Origin: Bacteroidales bacterium UBA3623
GTDB lineage: Bacteria > Bacteroidota > Bacteroidia > Bacteroidales > UBA932
DNA length: 5,738 nucleotides
Assembly (NCBI GenBank): GCA_002373715.1
Contig: DFLI01000120.1
Coordinates: forward strand, 1-5,738
Reading direction: 5' to 3'
Shown here: in pieces, positions 4,503-5,738 of the stretch
Position numbering within the stretch: position 1 is the first letter of the stretch
Layout: every line of letters starts with the position of its first letter
Notes under the pieces: generated by a model
What the model was told of the DNA's origin: nothing
The model's database searches: none
What the model saw: only the letters and a program-made list of their open reading frames with translations
Program-made: the position numbers and the translations under genes

Positions 4503-5738
4503 ATGAAAAATTTCAGACGCTTCCTTCTGGGCCTGGCCATAACTTCCCTTCTGGTAGCATGTAAGCAGGCCCCCGTACGATTCGCTTACCTTTCGGACAC
4601 CCATTTTTCCTTTGGCGCCCCCTCCGTGGAATATCTCAAGGAGTGCATCCGGGACATCAACCAACTGGACAGCCTGGACTTCGTGCTGTTCGGAGGAGAC
4701 CTCACGGATTTCGGGTCAGACGCAGAGCTGTACGCCGTGAAGGAAATCATGGATTCGCTCAAATACCCCTATTATGTAGTGGCCGGCAACCACGACGCCA
4801 AATGGTCTGAGAGCGGCTGCAACACTTTCCGGGAGGTTTTTGGCTACGAGCAGTTCGAGTTCCGGAAAAAGGGTTGGCGCTTCCTGGGTTGCAGTTGCGG
4901 TCCGGACATGCGCATGGCCCCCGCCCTGCTTCCCCGCGAAAGCATGGAGTGGCTCAAGGGCCTCAAGGGCGGAGAACGCAGCATCTTCATCAATCACTAC
5001 CCGCAGGACACCTCTGTCCTGAACTGGTTTGACGTAACCCGGGAGCTCAAGCGCGTGGGCGTCCAGTTCGAGATTGGCGGCCACTGGCACAACAATTACA
5101 AGATGAACTATGACGGCATCCCCGCCGTACTGGGCCGATCTTCCATGGCCGATAAAAACAAGCCCGAGGGCTACAACATCTTCCGCATTACAGACAAGGG
5201 AGAAGTAAGCATAGCCGAGCGCCGCAAGGTGGACGGAAGCTTTGTTCAGCAGGAGCCCTGGTACACCACCCGGCTGGAGCCCCTGAAAGACACCGTGCAG
5301 TACGACGCCCACGGCCTGCCGGATTCCTACCCCTACATGCGTTACGAGGTAAATGAGGAGTATCCTCAAGTGAAGGAAGTGTGGCGTTTCCAGGAGCAGA
5401 GCAACATTGTGGCCGGCTTTGCCCGGAAAGGAGACACCGCTTACTATACCACCACATCCGGTACGGTGAATGCCATCCGCCTGGAAGACGGCTCCAAAAT
5501 CTGGAGCCGGAGCTTCCCCGGAAAAATCTTCTCCACTCCGGCTGTGGCAGAAGGTCTGCTGGTCTTTGGTTGCACAGACCATTTTATCTACGCTTTGAAC
5601 GCCGCCACTGGAGAAATCTGCTGGAAGGCAGAGGCCGGAAAATCCGTGCTGGGCTCCCCCGTCATCTACAAGGGGAAGGTGTTTATCGGCGCATCCGACG
5701 GCTGTTTCCGTGCATTGAACCTGGCCGATGGCGCCCCC
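4503..5738 (+). CDS. Lipoprotein: calcineurin-like metallophosphatase fused to PQQ-type beta-propeller, partial (3' end outside window)
   Basis: Open from the ATG at 4503 to the window edge: 412 codons, no stop. Residues 1-20 are a lipoprotein signal ending in LLVAC (Cys20 lipidated), so it works at the envelope. The phosphoesterase domain, about residues 25-240, has every metal-site motif: Asp32-x-His34 (SDTH), GGDLTD with Asp66, GNHD with Asn96/His97, His165 in INHYP, and GHWHN with His194 and His196. It should therefore be an active two-metal phosphatase or phosphodiesterase. After a linker of about 50 residues, a PQQ-like propeller begins near Trp294, with repeats of the pattern Y-A-L-N-A-A-T-G-E-x-x-W; two blades and part of a third are visible. 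Such blades are found in BamB and in quinoprotein dehydrogenases, but here more likely serve binding. The substrate (nucleotide, phospholipid, phosphosugar or other) cannot be named. It has its own promoter and is divergent from the GH3 gene. Confidence 0.9.
   Translation, partial: MKNFRRFLLGLAITSLLVACKQAPVRFAYLSDTHFSFGAPSVEYLKECIRDINQLDSLDFVLFGGDLTDFGSDAELYAVKEIMDSLKYPYYVVAGNHDAKWSESGCNTFREVFGYEQFEFRKKGWRFLGCSCGPDMRMAPALLPRESMEWLKGLKGGERSIFINHYPQDTSVLNWFDVTRELKRVGVQFEIGGHWHNNYKMNYDGIPAVLGRSSMADKNKPEGYNIFRITDKGEVSIAERRKVDGSFVQQEPWYTTRLEPLKDTVQYDAHGLPDSYPYMRYEVNEEYPQVKEVWRFQEQSNIVAGFARKGDTAYYTTTSGTVNAIRLEDGSKIWSRSFPGKIFSTPAVAEGLLVFGCTDHFIYALNAATGEICWKAEAGKSVLGSPVIYKGKVFIGASDGCFRALNLADGAP

Noticed and set aside
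4716..5582. 288-codon open frame on the minus strand
   Set aside because: It is antisense to the metallophosphatase-propeller gene, whose motifs are complete in the plus frame; the reverse translation has no recognisable domain.

Overview
The window reads as a piece of a Bacteroidota (probably Bacteroidales) chromosome. The evidence is the promoter style (TAnnTTTG -7 elements, one with a TTTG -33 box 20 bases upstream), AT-rich leaders with little or no Shine-Dalgarno sequence, two lipoprotein signal peptides, and GC-rich genes separated by very AT-rich intergenic DNA. Genus cannot be read from this stretch. No tRNA, rRNA, CRISPR, transposon or other mobile-element signal was seen, and nearly all of the window is coding.

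Left third (1-1382, minus strand): a compact three-gene peroxide/iron operon. In transcription order it holds a bacterioferritin-like four-helix protein whose ferroxidase ligands look partly lost, a thioredoxin-type glutathione peroxidase, and an OhrR-type MarR regulator that runs off the left edge. Junctions are 1 base apart (TAAGATG) and overlapping by one base (TAATG). Upstream, two 2-base-spaced inverted repeats of related sequence bracket the promoter. The third gene is therefore a good candidate to repress its own operon and release it on organic peroxide exposure.

Middle (1565-3256, plus strand): a SulP/SLC26 anion transporter with a C-terminal STAS domain, transcribed divergently from the peroxide operon from a near-ideal Bacteroidota promoter. 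It converges, with only 3 bases between stop codons, on a minus-strand GH3 beta-N-acetylhexosaminidase lipoprotein (3260-4429) of the NagZ type.

Right part (4503-5738, plus strand): a lipoprotein that joins a complete calcineurin-like metallophosphatase domain to a PQQ-type beta-propeller, truncated by the window end. It is divergent from the GH3 gene across 73 bases. Apart from the peroxide operon the genes look like independent transcription units, with the two lipoproteins acting at the cell envelope.
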